DNA from: Solibacteraceae bacterium
GTDB taxonomy: Bacteria > Acidobacteriota > Terriglobia > Bryobacterales > Bryobacteraceae
Length of the DNA: 64,000 nt
Reading direction: 5' to 3'
Assembly (NCBI GenBank): GCA_021324015.1
Contig: JAJPJX010000121.1
Location: 1 to 64,000, forward strand
The notes beneath the pieces are model-generated. The model was given only the letters and a program-made list of their open reading frames with translations. It did no database searches and was not told the origin of the DNA. Both the position numbers and the translations under genes were made by a program. Shown here piece by piece: positions 25,866 to 34,019 of this stretch (position 1 is its first letter; every line of letters starts with the position of its first letter).

Positions 25866-25908
25866 GGCCGGCGCCGGCCGCGGGTGGGAATGTAGCGCGG
25901 TTTCGCTA
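25866..25908. repeat. Palindrome and hairpin in an early-region gap
   Basis: GGCCGGCGCCGGCC at 25866-25879 is a perfect 14-bp palindrome, and TAGCG (25893-25897) pairs with CGCTA (25904-25908). Both lie in the gap between two early genes. Operator or terminator roles are possible but not shown. Confidence 0.4.
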
Positions 25909-25933
25909 GCGTCTTAACGTTGCGAGGTGGCCG

Positions 25934-26218
25934 GTGGCCTGCGGGTATCGCGTAATCATGCGGAACGGCGCGCTGCTGCCAGGGATGACGATGCCGGTGC
26001 TTGGCCCGCCGCCTCCGGACCCGCACTCGAATCCCGCCGTCCAGCGACTTCGGGATGCGTGGAACCTGAACATCATCGCGTGGGAGGGCGTCTTCAACCT
26101 CCGGCGACCGATGACGGCGGCGCGACGGATTCTTCCAGACCTCTGGCGCGATCCGAACGCACCACGTAGCTTGCCGATGCTGTTGGACCCGGACCCGCGC
26201 GGGGACGACGATGACTAA
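25934..26218 (+). CDS. Small phage-type hypothetical protein
   Basis: 94 aa from GTG 25934 with a GAGGTGG ribosome site. Pro-rich in the middle (VLGPPPPDPH) and ending in an acidic run. No family recognised. It overlaps the next gene by 8 nt, so it is part of the compact early operon. Confidence 0.55.
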   Translation: MACGYRVIMRNGALLPGMTMPVLGPPPPDPHSNPAVQRLRDAWNLNIIAWEGVFNLRRPMTAARRILPDLWRDPNAPRSLPMLLDPDPRGDDDD

Positions 26219-26405
26219 CCCGTTCGATTTCGACGGTATGGCCCGCCTGGTGGATGTGTTCTTCAATGGCCGCGCGGCCGCGCAACCGACGTCGGTGACG
26301 ATCCGCGAGTTAATCCGCCGCGGCGTGTCGCACGTGAAGGTGGATGGCAAGGTGTACCGCATCGAGGCCCGCGAGATGGAAGTCAAGCCGAAGGAGAGAG
26401 CATGA
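26211..26405 (+). CDS. Small phage-type hypothetical protein
   Basis: 64 aa; contains VTIRELIRRGVSHVKVDGKVYRIEAR, which looks like a short helix followed by a beta hairpin. No family recognised. Overlaps both neighbours by a few bases (ATGA with the next), consistent with a co-translated operon. Confidence 0.55.
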   Translation: MTNPFDFDGMARLVDVFFNGRAAAQPTSVTIRELIRRGVSHVKVDGKVYRIEAREMEVKPKERA

Positions 26406-26710
26406 ACATGGCAGCGCCGCGCCCCGGTTGCATTTGGACGCCGGATGGTCACGCAATCCTGGTCCGCAACGACGAGCCGCCCAAGCCGAAGCCGCGGATC
26501 GGCATGATCCCGTATATGACGGACCTGCTCCGTGGGCCGGCGATCCCGGCGCGCCTCTCGCCGGGCGCGCGGCGCCTGATCGCGTATTGCTGCACGTGCC
26601 AGCGCACGGTGTACGGCACCGAGTACCAGGATTGCCAGCGCTACGGCCACGAGATGCGGCACATGCTCGTGCCGGATTTGAGCAAGCAGAAGCCGGGGGC
26701 CGCGGCGTGA
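26402..26710 (+). CDS. Small phage protein with zinc-finger-like cysteines
   Basis: 102 aa. CCTCQRTVYGTEYQDCQRYGH supplies C, C, C and H in a spacing that could bind zinc (residues about 62-82). No named family recognised. ATGA overlap with the gene before and GTGA overlap with the gene after. Confidence 0.55.
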   Translation: MNMAAPRPGCIWTPDGHAILVRNDEPPKPKPRIGMIPYMTDLLRGPAIPARLSPGARRLIAYCCTCQRTVYGTEYQDCQRYGHEMRHMLVPDLSKQKPGAAA

Positions 26711-26880
26711 AGACGCACGGCGAAGTGGCTTACGAGGCATACCGCGAGGCTTACGAGACCGGCCAGCCCGAAGTTTCCGGTGACCGGCTCCCGCCGTTCG
26801 AGGAACTGCCGGCGCGGGTGCGCGTCGCGTTCGAGGCGGCCGCGCAGGCGGTGTGCCGCAGGTACGGAGCGATCTACTGA
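26707..26880 (+). CDS. Small phage-type hypothetical protein
   Basis: 57 aa from GTG 26707, which overlaps the stop of the gene before it. Mostly helical and acidic in the first half. Its TGA is directly followed, without a gap, by the tRNA-Thr gene. Confidence 0.5.
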   Translation: MKTHGEVAYEAYREAYETGQPEVSGDRLPPFEELPARVRVAFEAAAQAVCRRYGAIY

Positions 26881-26956
26881 GCCGGAGTAGCTCAATTGGC
26901 AGAGCAGATGTTTCGTAAACATCAGGTTGCCCGTTCGACTCGGGCCTCTGGCTCCA
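26881..26956 (+). tRNA. tRNA-Thr (CGT)
   Basis: Complete cloverleaf: acceptor GCCGGAG/CTCTGGC with one G-T pair, anticodon stem GATGT/ACATC with loop TTCGTAA (anticodon CGT, reading ACG), T-arm GTTCGACTC, encoded CCA. It begins right after the stop codon at 26880 and the next ribosome site follows 4 nt after its end, so it is embedded in the operon transcript and must be excised from it. Confidence 0.93.
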
Positions 26957-26973
26957 ACGAAAGGAGGACGCCC

Positions 26974-26988
26974 ATGACAGACCACTAG
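26974..26988 (+). CDS. Four-codon mini-ORF (MTDH) with strong ribosome site
   Basis: ATG ACA GAC CAC TAG, preceded by AAAGGAGGACGCCC. Its TAG overlaps the AGGAGG of the next gene (26987-26992). A leader peptide that couples or tunes translation of the following gene is the simplest reading. Confidence 0.45.
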   Translation: MTDH

Positions 26989-26997
26989 GAGGTCGTC

Positions 26998-27147
26998 ATG
27001 AACGTCGAGAAGCATTCCCGCCGATGCGGGAAACGATTCACCCACCCGTCTCCATCCTGGCCCTGCGGCCATCGTCGCAACCCGACGCGTAAACGGCGCG
27101 GGCGCAGGAACCCCACGAAGCAAGTCGTGGTGAAAGGTAAAGCCTGA
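26998..27147 (+). CDS. Small, strongly basic phage protein
   Basis: 49 aa read from ATG 26998 with AGGAGG directly upstream. About a third of residues are Arg or Lys (NPTRKRRGRRNPTKQ). Two cysteines (RRCGK and WPCGH) might bind metal. Nucleic-acid binding is likely from charge alone; no family recognised. Confidence 0.5.
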   Translation: MNVEKHSRRCGKRFTHPSPSWPCGHRRNPTRKRRGRRNPTKQVVVKGKA

Positions 27148-27170
27148 TCAATTCACGAAAGGACGCAATA

Positions 27171-27692
27171 ATGGAACCGAACCCGAATCCGAATCTCGCT
27201 CCCGCAGTGACCCACCAGCCGACGCTGTTGGGCGGCGCGGAGAACATCAAGCTCCTCTTCGACGAGGAGTTGGACAGCCGCCGCGAGACGCTGGCGCGGC
27301 AGAGGGCGTGGGAAGCTGTCTCCCTGGAGCAGGCACAGATTGCGAATCGGCGCGCGCAGAATGCGGCGACGATCGATCACGCCATCAACGCTGGCCTGGT
27401 CCTGGCCGGGCAGGTCGGGACGACCGAAAGCCAGCAGACGGTTTCGCCCGCTGGTATTGCCGCCAGCGAGACCACCAAGGGCGCGGTGGCGGCTGCTGGC
27501 GCTGGGGAGGCGGTGAGCGCGGAGGCTGTTACGGCCAACGTCGCGAACCTGTTCACCGCCCTGACGCCGGTCATCGCCAGCGCTCTGGCGGCGGCCATCT
27601 CGCAGACGATTGCCGCGCTGGTGCCGGTGGTCGTGACCGCCTCGGGCGGCGCGTCCACGCCGAGTCAGACGCAGGCGAAGCCGACCGCTTAG
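27171..27692 (+). CDS. Phage-type hypothetical protein, Ala-rich
   Basis: 173 aa with an AAAGGACG ribosome site. Residues 30-60 form a charged helix (DEELDSRRETLARQRAWEA); the rest is Ala/Thr/Val-rich with two hydrophobic stretches near residues 117-155 that could be membrane-associated. RxQNAATIDHAI in the middle. No family recognised. Confidence 0.5.
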   Translation: MEPNPNPNLAPAVTHQPTLLGGAENIKLLFDEELDSRRETLARQRAWEAVSLEQAQIANRRAQNAATIDHAINAGLVLAGQVGTTESQQTVSPAGIAASETTKGAVAAAGAGEAVSAEAVTANVANLFTALTPVIASALAAAISQTIAALVPVVVTASGGASTPSQTQAKPTA

Positions 27693-27719
27693 AGATCCAC
27701 CCAACACGCGAACCAACCA

Positions 27720-27760
27720 GCGGGGCGGGCTGAGAGCCGATTCGGACGGTCCCGCCCCGC
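27720..27760 (+). promoter_or_regulatory. Strong stem-loop immediately upstream of a methyltransferase gene
   Basis: GCGGGGCGGG (27720-27729) and CCCGCCCCGC (27751-27760) are perfect inverted arms of 10 bp with a 21-nt loop. The stem ends 10 nt before ATG 27771, and no ribosome site is seen between. No T-run, so translation control or transcript processing is more likely than termination. Confidence 0.5.
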
Positions 27761-27770
27761 ACAACCCAGA

Positions 27771-29336
27771 ATGAGCACCTCCATTACGCCCGCGATGGCG
27801 AAGCGCATCGAGATCTGGCCGGCCGACCGGCTCGTGCCGTATGCGAAGAACGCGCGGACGCACTCGCCCGAGCAGGTTGCGCAGATCGCGGCCTCGATCC
27901 TGGCTTTCGGCTTCGTCAACCCGATCCTCGTGGACACCAATGCGGGGATCATCGCCGGCCACGGGCGTCTGCTGGCGGCGCGCAAGTTGGGCCTCGAAGC
28001 CGTGCCGGTGGTGGTGCTGGACCACCTCAACGAGACCCAACGGCGCGCATATATTATCGCCGACAACAAGCTCGCGGAGAACGCGGGGTGGGACGAGGTG
28101 ACGCTGGCGGGCGAGCTGCGGGACCTCGAATCCATGGGCATGGATCTCGGCAAGATCGGCTTCTCCGATGAGGAACTGGAGGAGCTGCTGGCCGCGAACG
28201 AGCCCGAGGACACGGACGCTGCGGTTGATGAGGTCCCCGAACAGCCTGCGAATCCGGTTACCCGGCCTGGCGACTTGTGGGTCATCGGCCGGAACCGGCT
28301 GATTTGCGGCGATTGCCGGGACCTGGCGGTCGTGAGCCGCTTGCTCGACCCGGAGAAGAAGGACGCGCGCCAGGTCAACATGGTAATCACCTCGCCGCCG
28401 TATGCCTCGCAGCGCGCCTACGATCCATCGAGTGGATTCCGGCCGGTCGCGCCGGAGGAGTACGTCGCCTGGTATGCAGACGTGGCGGCGAACCTGGCCG
28501 CCGTGCTGGCGCCGGACGGCTCGTACTTTCTGAACATCAAGGAGCACGCGGAGGACGGCGAGCGCAGCCTGTACGTGAAGGACCTGGTGCTGGCTCACAA
28601 GCGGCAGTGGGGCTGGCGCTTCGTCGACGAGCTGTGCTGGCGCAAAACCGACGACGGCGTACCTGGCGGGTGGGGCAACCGCTTCAAGAACGCCTGGGAG
28701 CCGGTGTTTCACTTTTGCTTGAACTGCACGATCAAGTTTCGACCGAGACGGGTCGGCCATTGGTCCGACGACTGCTTCGACTACTCGCCGAACAATCCGA
28801 AGTCCACGTCCGGCAGCGGGCTCCTGGGCACGGGGCCGCGTGGCGCCGCGGCCGACCGCGGCAAGAACCACGATGCCTGGCAGACCACGCGCCGCAATGC
28901 CGGGAACATGGAAGGTCGGCACGGCGGGATCGCGCGGCCGTCGAACGTAATCGAGGCAAAGACCGAGTCGAGCCAGGGATCGCATAGCGCGCCGTTCCCT
29001 CGCGCGCTGGTCGAGTTCTTCGTAAAGGCCTACTCCGATCCGGGCGACATGCTCTTCGATCCGTTCCTCGGCAGCGGTACGACCATCGCTGCCGCACATG
29101 TGCTGGACCGGATTGGCTGCGGCTGTGAAATCTCTCCGGCGTATTGCGACGTGATCGTGCATCGGTTGTCGGCGCTCACGCGCGAGCCGGTAATACTTCA
29201 CGACACGGGCGAAACGTTCATGGATGCAGCTCACGCGCGCGGGGTAGCAGTCGAGCAGGCTGCACAGGACTTCTCCGACAAGCGCCACAAGGAGAACGGC
29301 GCGCCGGTGTTCGTCAAGAGCGGAAGGATTCGATGA
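27771..29336 (+). CDS. ParB-domain/DNA methyltransferase fusion, likely N4-cytosine type
   Basis: 521 aa. Residues 8-140 are a ParB/Srx-like N-terminal domain with IIAGHGRLLAARKLGL. The methyltransferase half has the catalytic TSPPY near residue 206 before the SAM site DPFLGSGTT near 430, the beta-class order. TSPPY is the pattern of N4-cytosine enzymes; N6-adenine is not excluded. Phage fusions of this type modify phage DNA against host restriction or affect gene expression. No restriction gene is adjacent. Its stop overlaps the start of a paralogue. Confidence 0.88.
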   Translation: MSTSITPAMAKRIEIWPADRLVPYAKNARTHSPEQVAQIAASILAFGFVNPILVDTNAGIIAGHGRLLAARKLGLEAVPVVVLDHLNETQRRAYIIADNKLAENAGWDEVTLAGELRDLESMGMDLGKIGFSDEELEELLAANEPEDTDAAVDEVPEQPANPVTRPGDLWVIGRNRLICGDCRDLAVVSRLLDPEKKDARQVNMVITSPPYASQRAYDPSSGFRPVAPEEYVAWYADVAANLAAVLAPDGSYFLNIKEHAEDGERSLYVKDLVLAHKRQWGWRFVDELCWRKTDDGVPGGWGNRFKNAWEPVFHFCLNCTIKFRPRRVGHWSDDCFDYSPNNPKSTSGSGLLGTGPRGAAADRGKNHDAWQTTRRNAGNMEGRHGGIARPSNVIEAKTESSQGSHSAPFPRALVEFFVKAYSDPGDMLFDPFLGSGTTIAAAHVLDRIGCGCEISPAYCDVIVHRLSALTREPVILHDTGETFMDAAHARGVAVEQAAQDFSDKRHKENGAPVFVKSGRIR

Positions 29337-30583
29337 GCGTCAACATCCTGGAGCGCATCAAGGACTTGGTGATCCAGCGCTGGCCGATCGACAAGCTGCT
29401 GCCCTACGCCCGGAACGCTCGCACGCACAGCGACGAACAGGTCGCCCAGGTCGCCGCCAGCATCATCCAGTTTGGCTGGACGAATCCGATCCTGGTCGGC
29501 GGCGACGGCGTGATCATCGCCGGCCACGCGCGCCTGGCGGCGGCGCGCAAGCTCGGCATCGCCGAGGTGCCCGTCATCATCCTCGACCACCTGAACGAGA
29601 CGGAGCGCCGGGCGCTGGTACTGGCCGACAACAAGCTGGCGCTCAATGCCGGGTGGGACGAGGAGATGCTGCGCGTCGAATTGCAGTCCCTCAAGGAGGA
29701 TGATTTCGATCTCGGCGCTGTGGGATTTACCGACGAGGAGCTCGAGGAATACCTCCGCGATCCCGAGGATACACACGCGGGCCTCACCGAAGACGATGCG
29801 GCACCCGAGCTACAGGAAAAGGCCGTCACGGCGCCCGGCGATGTATGGGTGATGGGCAACCACCGGCTGCTGTGCGGCGACGCCACGGTGCTCGCGGACG
29901 TTGAGAAGGTCCTGGCGGGCGGGCTGGCCGATATGGTTTTCACGGACCCGCCGTACAACATCGATTACGAGGGCCGCACCAAGGACAAGTTGAAAATCCA
30001 GAACGACAAGCTGGGCGGCAAGTTCTACGAATTCCTGCGCGACGCCTCGGCCAATCTCCTGGCGGTTTGCAAGGGCGCGGTGTACATCTGCATGTCCTCG
30101 TCGGAGTTGCACACGCTGTATTCCGCGTTCCTGGATGCGGGCGGCCACTGGTCCACGTTCATCATCTGGGTGAAGAACCACTTCACTCTGGGGTGGGGCG
30201 ATTACCGCCGCCAGTACGAGCCGATCCTCTACGGCTGGCGCGAAGGCAACAAGCACTTCTGGTGCGGCGACCGGAACCAGGGGGATGCATGGCAAATCAG
30301 CCGGCCCGCCGCCAACCGGGAGCATCCGACGATGAAGCCGGTTGAGCTGGTCGAGCGCGCCATCCGGAACAACAGCAAGAGCCGGGACACGATCCTCGAT
30401 CCGTTCGCCGGCAGCGGGACCACGGTCATCGCTTGCGAGAAGACGGGACGCCAGGCGCGTGTGGTCGAGCTGGACCCGAGGTACTGCGATGTGGTCGTGC
30501 GGCGGTGGGAGGCTTTCACGGGCCGTCAAGCGCACCGGGACGGAGAATCTGCGCTTGTCAACGATTCTGATACATTGCAGTAA
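29333..30583 (+). CDS. ParB-domain/DNA methyltransferase fusion, likely N6-adenine type
   Basis: 416 aa, a paralogue of the gene before it in the same two-domain layout: ParB-like part with VIIAGHARLAAARKLGI, then DPPYN near residue 205 and DPFAGSGTT near 355. DPPY with beta-class order points to N6-adenine methylation. It is shorter mainly in the target-recognition part, so the two enzymes probably differ in base and site. ATGA overlap with its neighbour implies co-expression. Confidence 0.9.
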   Translation: MSVNILERIKDLVIQRWPIDKLLPYARNARTHSDEQVAQVAASIIQFGWTNPILVGGDGVIIAGHARLAAARKLGIAEVPVIILDHLNETERRALVLADNKLALNAGWDEEMLRVELQSLKEDDFDLGAVGFTDEELEEYLRDPEDTHAGLTEDDAAPELQEKAVTAPGDVWVMGNHRLLCGDATVLADVEKVLAGGLADMVFTDPPYNIDYEGRTKDKLKIQNDKLGGKFYEFLRDASANLLAVCKGAVYICMSSSELHTLYSAFLDAGGHWSTFIIWVKNHFTLGWGDYRRQYEPILYGWREGNKHFWCGDRNQGDAWQISRPAANREHPTMKPVELVERAIRNNSKSRDTILDPFAGSGTTVIACEKTGRQARVVELDPRYCDVVVRRWEAFTGRQAHRDGESALVNDSDTLQ

Positions 30584-30813
30584 TGCGAGACCCGGCGCGA
30601 ATTGATCAAATGGTGGGGCTTGTCCTTGCGCTCTGGACGAAGTATCCGGATTGGCGGCTTACCCAACTCGTGCTGAATGCCCATGCAGCCGCGTGTGAGC
30701 CTGGGGAAGCCTACTTCGCCGAGGATGATGTTATCGAGCGCGGTTTGCGCAGCCTGCTTGGTGGTCCGGCCGGTGGCGGTGATGGTGGAGAGCGCGTGCC
30801 AAAGGCCGCTTAA
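30583..30813 (+). CDS. DUF1040/YihD-like small protein
   Basis: 76 aa starting MRDPARIDQMVGLVLALW, the DUF1040 pattern, with FAEDDVIERGL later. Function unknown. Its ATG shares one base with the stop of the methyltransferase gene. Confidence 0.65.
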   Translation: MRDPARIDQMVGLVLALWTKYPDWRLTQLVLNAHAAACEPGEAYFAEDDVIERGLRSLLGGPAGGGDGGERVPKAA

Positions 30814-30835
30814 GACCGGCGAATCCTAGCCCTTC

Positions 30836-30875
30836 ACGACCCTAAGCCCGCCAGTACCGGGCGGGCGCGGGTCGT
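30836..30875. terminator. Hairpin between convergent genes, possible bidirectional terminator
   Basis: GCCCGCC (30846-30852) pairs with GGCGGGC (30860-30866), and outside it ACGACCC (30836-30842) pairs with GGGTCGT (30869-30875). The structure sits between convergent gene ends. No T-run follows on either strand. Confidence 0.5.
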
Positions 30876-30889
30876 TGGCGGGAGGCTGT

Positions 30890-31330
30890 CTACTTGATCG
30901 AGTAGCAGCGCTCGCCGGAGGCGTTCTTGGTGGATTCGGCGGTGATGCCCATCTTCTTGAGCGTGCCGGCCACGAAGCCCCGGATAGTGTGATTTTGCCA
31001 GGCAGTCGCTTTGGCAATCTCGGCCATCGTCGCGCCCTCCTTGCGACGCATCATCTCGATGACGATCTGCTTTTTGCTGCCCTCGCGCGGCGCGCTGGCC
31101 TTGGCGGTAGCCTTCTCCCTGGCGGCGGGCTTGGTCTCCTTCTTGGCGGCCTTCTTAGTGGCGGGTTTGGCTTCCTTTTTGGCGGCGGCTTTCTTCGCGG
31201 CTTTCTGGCCCTTGGGCGCGCTCTTCTTGCTGCTGGCCTTCTTGGTCGAGGCAGCTTTCTCCGGCGCAACGTTCGCGCCCTGTTCCGCAACGGCGGCGGT
31301 TTCTGTGGTGGTGCTGGTTTCGTTCGTCAT
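30890..31330 (-). CDS. DUF3489 protein with histone H1-like tail
   Basis: 146 aa on the opposite strand. The N-terminal half is a Lys/Ala repeat (KKAAAKKEAKPATKKAAKKE) like eukaryotic and bacterial H1 tails. The C-terminal half is the DUF3489 winged-helix-like domain (IEMMRRKEGATMAEIAKAT then HTIRGFVAG). A DNA-binding role is likely. It is divergent from the late genes, so it may control the early/late switch or compact DNA (inference). Confidence 0.8.
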   Translation of the reverse strand: MTNETSTTTETAAVAEQGANVAPEKAASTKKASSKKSAPKGQKAAKKAAAKKEAKPATKKAAKKETKPAAREKATAKASAPREGSKKQIVIEMMRRKEGATMAEIAKATAWQNHTIRGFVAGTLKKMGITAESTKNASGERCYSIK

Positions 31331-31431
31331 AATCCGATCTCGTTATCCTTTCTGGCGGCTGATGGTCCGCGCATGACGATGGATACCTTCCCTTCAACCA
31401 GAAGGCAAGCGGAAAGTTCAGGAAGAAGCGC

Positions 31432-31914
31432 ATGGCGATAATGAGCCAACGGCAGTACGCGAAGCACGTCGGGCTGAGCCGCGCTGCCGTCCAGAAGGCG
31501 ATCAACTCTGGCCGCATCTCCACCCTCTCAGATGGCCGGATCGATTCCGATACAGCCGATCGCGAGTGGCGGGAGAACACCGAGGCGCGGCCGGCTGGCG
31601 CGAGCAAGAGGCAGCACGACGACGACGATGCGTTCGGCGCGAGCCAGTACACGAAGGCGCGGGCCGTGCGTGAGCATTACCAGGCGCGCCTGGCGAAGCT
31701 GGAGTACGAGGAGAAAGTTGGCAGCCTGATCTCGAAAGACGAGGTCCAGATTGCCACGTTCAACAAGTTCCGCCAGTACCGCGACGGCATGTTGAACATT
31801 CCCGACCGCGTGGCGGCAATGCTGGCGGCCGAAACCGATGCGGCGAAGTGCTACGAGATCCTGGCGACGGAGATCCGCAAGGCGCTGAATGAATTTGCAG
31901 ACGCTAACGGCTGA
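31432..31914 (+). CDS. Terminase small subunit (Nu1-like)
   Basis: 160 aa. An N-terminal HTH (SQRQYAKHVGLSRAAVQKAI) recognises packaging sites in this family, and the C-terminal helices (ARAVREHYQARLAKLEYEEKVG) bind the large subunit. It precedes and overlaps the GpA-type large subunit by 26 nt, the lambda order. Confidence 0.85.
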   Translation: MAIMSQRQYAKHVGLSRAAVQKAINSGRISTLSDGRIDSDTADREWRENTEARPAGASKRQHDDDDAFGASQYTKARAVREHYQARLAKLEYEEKVGSLISKDEVQIATFNKFRQYRDGMLNIPDRVAAMLAAETDAAKCYEILATEIRKALNEFADANG

Positions 31915-33805
31915 GGAAGTGGTCGGTGCTGCTGCCGCGGCTGGCGCGCGGCCGGACCCGTTTCTCACCATCTCGAAGTGGGCCGACAAGTACCGCACGC
32001 TTTCGCAGCGCGCCTCGTCGGAGCCTGGCCCGTGGCGCACGGACCGGACGCCGTACTTGCGCGAGATCATGGATTGCCTGTCGCCGTCCTCGCCCATGGA
32101 GCGCGTGATCTTCATGAAGGGCGCGCAGATCGGCGGGACCGAGTGCGGCAACAACTGGATCGGATACGTGATCCACCAGGCGCCGGGTCCCATGATGGCG
32201 GTGCAGCCGACCGTCGAGATGGCCAAGCGGAACTCGAAACAGCGCGTCGACCCGCTGATCGAGGAATCCGAGGCGTTGCGGAAGCTCGTCAGCGATCCGC
32301 GCTCGCGCGACTCCGGCAACACAGTTCTCTCGAAGGAGTTCCCTGGCGGCGTGCTGGTGATGACCGGCGCCAACAGCGCGGTCGGCCTCCGCTCGATGGC
32401 TGCGCGGTATCTGTTCCTTGACGAGGTGGACGGGTATCCCGGCGATGTGGAGGGCGAAGGCGACCCGGTGAATCTCGCCATGGCGCGCACGCGGACGTTC
32501 GCGCGCCGCAAGGTGTTCCTCGTCTCGACGCCCAAGATCACAGGCATGAGCCGCATCGAAGCGGCTTACGATGAGAGCGACAGACGGCAGTATTACGTGC
32601 CATGCCCGCTGTGCCGGGAATTCCAGATCCTGCAATTCGCGCAGTTGCGCTGGCCGAAGGGTGAGCCGGATAAGGCGGTGTATGTCTGCCAGCATTGCGG
32701 CCAGGAGATCCACAATCACCAGAAGCAGTGGATGCTTGCACGCGGCCAGTGGCGTCCGAATCCGGCCGCCAACTGGGATCGCAGGACGGCGGGCTTCCAT
32801 CTGTCCAGCCTCTACTCGCCGGTCGGGTGGTTCTCCTGGGCGGACGCCGCCAAGCAGTTCGAGCAAGCGCAAAACAAGCAGAAGCCCGAATTGCTTCAGG
32901 TGTTCGTGAACACGGTCCTCGGAGAGACGTGGACGCTGCTAGGCGAGGCCCCGGATTGGAAGCGCTTGTACGAGCGCCGGGAGCAGTACAAGGTCGGCTC
33001 GGTGCCTCGTGGCGGCGTGTTCCTCACGGCCGGCGCAGACGTTCAGAGGGACCGCATCGAGGTCGAGATCGTGGCGTGGGGTCGTGGCAAGCAGTCATGG
33101 TCCATCGATTACCGCGTCTTTGAGGGCGATACCTCGCGCCAGGCGGTGTGGGACCGACTCACGGATCTGCTGAACGAAACGTACCCGCACGTCTCCGGCG
33201 TGCAAATGCCGATCCTCCAGCTCGCGGTTGACTCCGGGTACGCAACCACCGAGGTGTACGAGTGGGCGCGACGGCAGGGCGGTCGGGTCGTGGTGATCAA
33301 AGGCGACCAGCGTTCCGGCGCGATCCTCGGCGCGCCGTCGCCGATCGAGGTTGGACCGCTGGGTGAGAGGGTGAAGCGGGGCGTCCGCGTGTGGCCGGTG
33401 AACTCCGGCATGGCGAAGGAGGAGCTGTACCGCTGGCTCCGGTTGGACCGCCCCACGGACGAAGAATTGGAGCAGGGCATCCCGTTTCCTCCAGGCTATT
33501 GCCACTTCCCCCGGTACAGCGAGGAGTACTTCAAGCAGATCACTGCCGAGCAGCTCGTCGCCAAGCTCGTCAAGGGCTACAAGCGGCTGGAGTGGCAGAA
33601 GATGCGCGAGCGCAACGAGGCGCTCGATTGTCGGGTGTACGCACGTGCGGCGGCGGCGCGCGTGGGCATTGATCGCTTCCAGGAGAAGCACTGGGCCGAC
33701 TGGGAATCCAAGGTCACGCCCCAAGCCCAGCCGCAGCAACCGTTGCCCCAGCGCGTGATGCCCGCGCGGCCGCGCAACCAGGTGCGCTTCCGGATCGAGG
33801 TCTGA
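31889..33805 (+). CDS. Terminase large subunit, GpA family
   Basis: 638 aa. ATPase and nuclease that packages concatemeric DNA into the prohead. Walker A-like KGAQIGGTE near residue 77, Walker B in LFLDEVDGY near 173, and a zinc-binding CPLC...CQHCGQE near 239-270, all GpA features. The C-terminal part (residues 370-520) carries the nuclease domain. The gene starts inside the small subunit gene and is followed by a one-base gap and gpW. Confidence 0.95.
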   Translation: MNLQTLTAEEVVGAAAAAGARPDPFLTISKWADKYRTLSQRASSEPGPWRTDRTPYLREIMDCLSPSSPMERVIFMKGAQIGGTECGNNWIGYVIHQAPGPMMAVQPTVEMAKRNSKQRVDPLIEESEALRKLVSDPRSRDSGNTVLSKEFPGGVLVMTGANSAVGLRSMAARYLFLDEVDGYPGDVEGEGDPVNLAMARTRTFARRKVFLVSTPKITGMSRIEAAYDESDRRQYYVPCPLCREFQILQFAQLRWPKGEPDKAVYVCQHCGQEIHNHQKQWMLARGQWRPNPAANWDRRTAGFHLSSLYSPVGWFSWADAAKQFEQAQNKQKPELLQVFVNTVLGETWTLLGEAPDWKRLYERREQYKVGSVPRGGVFLTAGADVQRDRIEVEIVAWGRGKQSWSIDYRVFEGDTSRQAVWDRLTDLLNETYPHVSGVQMPILQLAVDSGYATTEVYEWARRQGGRVVVIKGDQRSGAILGAPSPIEVGPLGERVKRGVRVWPVNSGMAKEELYRWLRLDRPTDEELEQGIPFPPGYCHFPRYSEEYFKQITAEQLVAKLVKGYKRLEWQKMRERNEALDCRVYARAAAARVGIDRFQEKHWADWESKVTPQAQPQQPLPQRVMPARPRNQVRFRIEV

Positions 33806-33806
33806 T

Positions 33807-34019
33807 ATGGCGATCACGCAGGCTGACATCGACAACTTCGACGCGCTCTATAAGCAGGGCGTGCGGCGATTCCGCTTCCAGGATCGTGAAGAGGAGCTGC
33901 ACTCTGCCGAGGATGCGCTCAAATTCCGGAACTGGCTGGTCGCCGAGGCCGCCAAATCGTCCGGCCAGCAGCCGGTGAGACAGGTCCGGATTTACACGAC
34001 CAGCGGGTGGGGGTACTGA
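33807..34019 (+). CDS. gpW-like head-tail joining protein
   Basis: 70 aa, acidic and helical then a short beta end (VRIYTTSGWGY). Size, sequence style (tandem helix and hairpin) and its place between the large terminase and portal match lambda gpW, which seals the packaged head. Its stop overlaps the next start. Confidence 0.75.
   Translation: MAITQADIDNFDALYKQGVRRFRFQDREEELHSAEDALKFRNWLVAEAAKSSGQQPVRQVRIYTTSGWGY

Noticed and set aside
26881-26956. Phage tRNA as amber suppressor for the fibre TAG
   Set aside because: Its anticodon is CGT (Thr), not CTA.
27153-29288. 711-aa minus-strand frame across the first methyltransferase
   Set aside because: Antisense shadow of a clear ParB-methyltransferase gene.
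30836-30875. Classic rho-independent terminator
   Set aside because: The stem is strong but no T-run follows on either strand; kept only as a possible bidirectional terminator.
24000-31330. Integrase, repressor or replication genes in the early region
   Set aside because: Every frame was read; none shows tyrosine or serine recombinase motifs, a CI-like HTH, or helicase/primase motifs.
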